From NCBI GenBank assembly GCA_026706225.1, contig JAPOZE010000003.1, forward strand, positions 1-12,191: a DNA stretch of 12,191 nt, written 5' to 3'. Below, in pieces: positions 11,907 to 12,191 of the stretch (position 1 is its first letter; the number at the start of each line of letters is the position of its first letter). The stretch comes from Acidobacteriota bacterium. Its GTDB lineage: Bacteria > Acidobacteriota > Terriglobia > Versatilivoradales > Versatilivoraceae. The notes beneath the pieces were generated by a model. The model did no database searches, had not been told where the DNA came from, and saw only the letters and a list, made by a program, of their open reading frames with translations. Both the position numbers and the translations under genes were made by a program.

Positions 11907-12131
11907 GGTTTTGCAGTAAATTTCATCGTTCGGCCCGCAATGATGCGCAGTTTGATATTTACGGGAAGGCTGTTCGGGGGAGTGGCAAGCGCCTCCTCCA
12001 GCGTAACTTCACCAGAGCAGAGGAGTTGAGTACCCGCAAGGATCGAGCTGTTGCGAATCGAGCTTCCATCGTTGTCCGTTAGAAATTTGAAGTGTCTTCA
12101 GTTTTTTGATCCAAATAAAGAGGAGAGAAAA
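11907..12131 (+). other. About 225-nt untranslated leader
   Basis: Lies between the putative promoter and the GAGGAG site. No convincing ORF. It contains an imperfect inverted match GGATCGAGC ... CGAATCGAGC and a GCGCCTCCTCC / GCAGAGGAG pair (anti-Shine-Dalgarno-like) around 11990-12025. I recognise no known riboswitch. Confidence 0.35.
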
Positions 12132-12143
12132 TGCGACACTAGT
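12121..12143 (+). other. Shine-Dalgarno plus start-stop mini-ORF (MRH)
   Basis: GAGGAG (12121-12126) stands 5 nt before ATG 12132, but the frame ends after three codons at TAG 12141-12143. The initiation signal is strong, so this is either a minimal leader peptide or a start site lost by mutation. A perfect 12-bp palindrome, GACACTAGTGTC (12136-12147), overlaps it. No other good start appears before the window ends. Confidence 0.45.
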
Positions 12144-12191
12144 GTCTCGCTTAGCGGCGGACTCAAGGTTGTACTGAACTCATAATAAATA

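Noticed and set aside
11885..12082. 65-codon frame starting near the putative promoter
   Set aside because: Its start would lie within the -35/-10 region, it has no ribosome binding site, and the peptide has no recognisable pattern.

Overview
The window is GC-rich and carries most of a type II secretion system (T2SS) operon, all on the + strand: the last codons of gspF, then gspG, gspH, gspI, gspJ, gspK, gspL, gspM, a gspC-like gene and gspD. GspL looks like a PilM-PilN fusion and GspM is PilO-like. gspC and gspD sit at the downstream end. Together with abundant GC-rich palindromic repeats of the GCGGGCG-TCC-CGCCCGC type, this suggests a diderm soil or water bacterium, perhaps Acidobacteriota. 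No rRNA or other marker gene is present, so the taxonomy is a guess.

Layout. Positions 1-1887 hold gspF (3' end), G, H and I, with a hairpin or a GC-palindrome repeat in each gap. Positions 1888-3185 are a 1.3 kb gene-free stretch splitting gspI from gspJ. It holds three 282-bp elements with 30-bp terminal inverted repeats, separated by two identical 183-bp spacers (period 465 bp). Positions 3186-8044 hold gspJ, K, L, M and C; K/L, L/M and M/C overlap by 13, 4 and 4 nt. A UUCG-capped hairpin separates gspC from gspD (8101-10311). Positions 10312-11142 hold two more repeat arms and a detached second copy of the last 27 sense codons of gspD. Positions 11143-11358 encode a small coiled-coil protein. 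The rest is non-coding: TTCGTG-type repeats (11459-11702), then a possible promoter, a leader and a start-stop mini-ORF at the right edge.

How the genes work together. GspG is the major pseudopilin; H, I, J and K are minor pseudopilins that form the tip. GspF, L and M form the inner-membrane platform. GspC links the platform to the GspD secretin in the outer membrane. GspE (ATPase) and GspO (prepilin peptidase) are not in view; GspE may lie upstream of gspF.

The most interesting content is the repeats. The middle 282-bp element is a mosaic of its neighbours, as expected from unequal crossing-over. Pieces of T2SS genes (the gspD tail, the gspI/gspJ leader and start, possibly a bit of gspG) recur next to the repeats. 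I see no evidence of a new defence system, CRISPR array or autonomous mobile element.
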